DNA of 6,707 nt from an uncultured Sutterella sp. (lineage in GTDB: Bacteria; Pseudomonadota; Gammaproteobacteria; Burkholderiales; Burkholderiaceae_F), in the NCBI GenBank assembly GCA_905192805.1, contig CAJJMF010000139.1, forward strand, positions 1-6,707, in the 5' to 3' direction. Both the position numbers and the translations under genes were made by a program. The stretch's first letter is position 1, and each line of letters starts with the position of its first letter. Positions 5,956 through 6,707 of the stretch are shown here, piece by piece. A model generated the notes under the pieces. The model saw only the letters and a program-made list of their open reading frames with translations, was not told the origin of the DNA and searched no databases.

Positions 5956-5972
5956 CAGGAATTCCCTTCCTG
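5956..5972 (-). repeat. Small inverted repeat in the 5' leader of the binding-protein mRNA
   Basis: CAGGAA (5956-5961) and TTCCTG (5967-5972) are exact inverted repeats with a 5-nt centre. In the minus-strand mRNA they could form a stem-loop about 25 nt ahead of the ribosome site. This may be a stabilising structure or chance. Confidence 0.35.
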
Positions 5973-5984
5973 TAATGTTCGGTC

Positions 5985-6001
5985 ATTGTAACTGAAGTTA
6001 C
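5985..6001 (-). promoter_or_regulatory. Possible -10 element and overlapping 14-bp palindrome upstream of the ABC operon
   Basis: On the minus strand, TACAAT (5990-5985) matches the sigma70 -10 element at 5 of 6 bases, but no good -35 lies 16-18 nt upstream. The perfect palindrome GTAACTGAAGTTAC (5988-6001) overlaps it. A -10 without a -35 plus a palindrome on top suggests regulated initiation, by a repressor or an activator. The regulator is not in the window. It does not resemble an ArgR box. The start site would lie about 55 nt before the coding start. Confidence 0.4.
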
Positions 6002-6104
6002 GCCAATCACCCCCGCTGGACAAACAATTTTCTTCTCACCTGTGCCGTAACTATCAAGCTCAATACGACTTCTTGCTCATTCGTTTCTTTTGGTCGATTT
6101 TTAG

Positions 6105-6131
6105 TCAGCTATTCGTCGACAAATGAGCTGA
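6105..6131. repeat. 27-bp imperfect palindrome centred on GTCGAC
   Basis: Arms TCAGCT (6105-6110) and AGCTGA (6126-6131) are exact inverted repeats. The interior (ATTC, GTCGAC, AAATG) continues the symmetry with one extra base and one mismatch. It could be an operator between the divergent genes or an RNA hairpin; no T-tract follows in either direction, so a terminator is unlikely. Confidence 0.4.
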
Positions 6132-6297
6132 AATTATTTACCAATAAAATGGCCCCCCCCCTCCCCGACTCTCGCTCAAGTCTTTTGGGCAAATTTCAGT
6201 TGTCTTTTGCTACCCATTACCCCCAGATACGGTATGTTAACCCCCACTTATGGCTTTATCTTGTGTCAAAAGTCGGTGAGATTGGGCTTAAGGGTAC

Positions 6298-6326
6298 TTG
6301 CCAGACACTTTACCTCTGGTTACACT
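6298..6326 (+). promoter_or_regulatory. Predicted sigma70 promoter of the DMT transporter gene
   Basis: TTGCCA (6298-6303, 5/6 match to the -35) and TACACT (6321-6326, 4/6 match to the -10) are separated by 17 nt. The start would fall near 6333, leaving about 23 nt of leader before the ATG at 6356. That leader is T-rich and has no visible Shine-Dalgarno. Confidence 0.45.
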
Positions 6327-6355
6327 ATCCTTGTCCTCAACTCTATTTTTGTTTT

Positions 6356-6664
6356 ATGCAAACCCAACAACACCCCGCTTTATATCGTTTCTTAGCCCTT
6401 GCTATCATCGCGGTCTGGGGCTTCACTTACATCTCCACCAAAATTCTTTATGCGCACGGTCTCAGTGCCTTAGATGTCCTCACCCTACGCACAGCACTCG
6501 CCTACGTCCTTCTCTTAGCGATTGCGCCTAAGTGGCTCTTTGCAGACACCACCAAGGACGAAATCAAATTTGCCCTACTGGGTTTGGTCTGGGTCCCGCT
6601 ATACTACGGACTCGAACACTTTGCGCTACAAGCCACACAAGCCAGTACCGTGGAGTTGCAGTAG
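6356..6664 (+). CDS. EamA/DMT-family transporter, N-terminal part, interrupted by an in-frame stop
   Basis: This 102-codon frame has three hydrophobic segments typical of the start of EamA (DMT) transporters: FLALAIIAVWGFTYISTK (with the family's WG turn, about 12-29), LTLRTALAYVLLLAIAP (with the conserved Arg, about 42-58) and FALLGLVWVPLYYGLEHFAL (about 72-91), followed by QATQAST. Family members have about ten membrane segments and roughly 280-300 residues, so this is about a third of a protein. The frame ends at TAG (6662-6664). The -1 frame from about 6655 to the window end reads VAVAVSATGASVMAVSV, a membrane-like stretch, so one base may be missing near 6657-6660, either a true frameshift or a sequence error near an assembly edge. 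Start: ATG 6356 fits the family N-terminus although no ribosome site is visible; the frame is open further upstream but that part does not look like protein. Substrate unknown. Confidence 0.6.
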   Translation: MQTQQHPALYRFLALAIIAVWGFTYISTKILYAHGLSALDVLTLRTALAYVLLLAIAPKWLFADTTKDEIKFALLGLVWVPLYYGLEHFALQATQASTVELQ

Positions 6665-6707
6665 CTGTTTCCGCTACAGGAGCTTCCGTTATGGCTGTTT
6701 CTGTTTT

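Larger units (their letters stand above)
5923..6355. other. Divergent intergenic region between the ABC operon and the DMT transporter fragment
   Basis: No protein-coding gene is supportable in these 433 bases. They are more AT-rich than the genes and carry the ABC-operon promoter region with its palindromes (5956-6001), a 27-bp imperfect palindrome centred on GTCGAC (6105-6131), a run of nine C (6153-6161) and a promoter-like pair for the plus-strand gene (6298-6326). The rest shows nothing I can name. Confidence 0.6.

Noticed and set aside
5951..5986. Short frame (11 codons) in the leader of the binding-protein mRNA, starting MTEHYRKG
   Set aside because: It has no ribosome site, no run of a single amino acid and no competing hairpin set after it, so there is no case for a second attenuator.
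6153..6161. Run of nine C, as in phase-variable tracts
   Set aside because: It lies about 195 bp before the transporter ATG, outside any supportable coding region and away from the predicted promoter, so phase variation has no evident target.
1..6707. CRISPR arrays, insertion sequences, tRNA/rRNA genes and phage elements
   Set aside because: No regularly spaced repeats, transposase-like frames, terminal inverted repeats or tRNA cloverleaf sequences were seen on either strand.

Overview
The window reads as chromosomal DNA of a Gram-negative bacterium, most likely a proteobacterium. The evidence is a periplasmic binding protein with a plain Sec signal peptide, a polar amino-acid ABC importer of proteobacterial type, purine-rich AAAGGA/AGGAG ribosome sites, moderate GC and tightly packed operons. 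A Burkholderiales/Sutterella-like host is only a guess. Apart from a broken gene at the right edge, every gene lies on the minus strand, so the text below runs right to left.

Right part (about 6707-5923): the 5' portion of an EamA/DMT-type transporter gene on the plus strand, interrupted by an in-frame TAG. It is separated by a 433-bp divergent intergenic region from the minus-strand ABC operon. That region holds palindromes and promoter-like elements.

Middle (5922-2543): a four-gene minus-strand unit. It encodes a periplasmic amino-acid binding protein, a permease, an ATPase and, 13 nt further on, an AlkD-like DNA alkylation repair protein. A 157-nt gap packed with four hairpins, the last with a U-tract, separates the binding-protein gene from the permease gene. 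It probably lowers permease/ATPase expression relative to the binding protein. The ATPase has Leu where the Q-loop Gln should be. The unit ends in a terminator hairpin that overlaps the repair gene's stop codon.

Left part (2527-1): a second minus-strand unit. It starts with a leader region that has the full layout of a tryptophan-type attenuator: a 24-codon leader peptide with three consecutive Trp codons, followed by three RNA segments that can form mutually exclusive 1:2, 2:3 and 3:4 helices. It precedes an NhaC-family (Na+/H+ antiporter superfamily) transporter gene, then a TIGR04076-like small protein and an aldo/keto reductase that runs off the left edge. Members of the NhaC superfamily have repeatedly turned out, or been predicted, to carry amino acids. 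A Trp-sensing leader therefore suggests that this transporter moves tryptophan or a related compound and that the operon is switched on by Trp shortage. This is the most interesting signal in the window.
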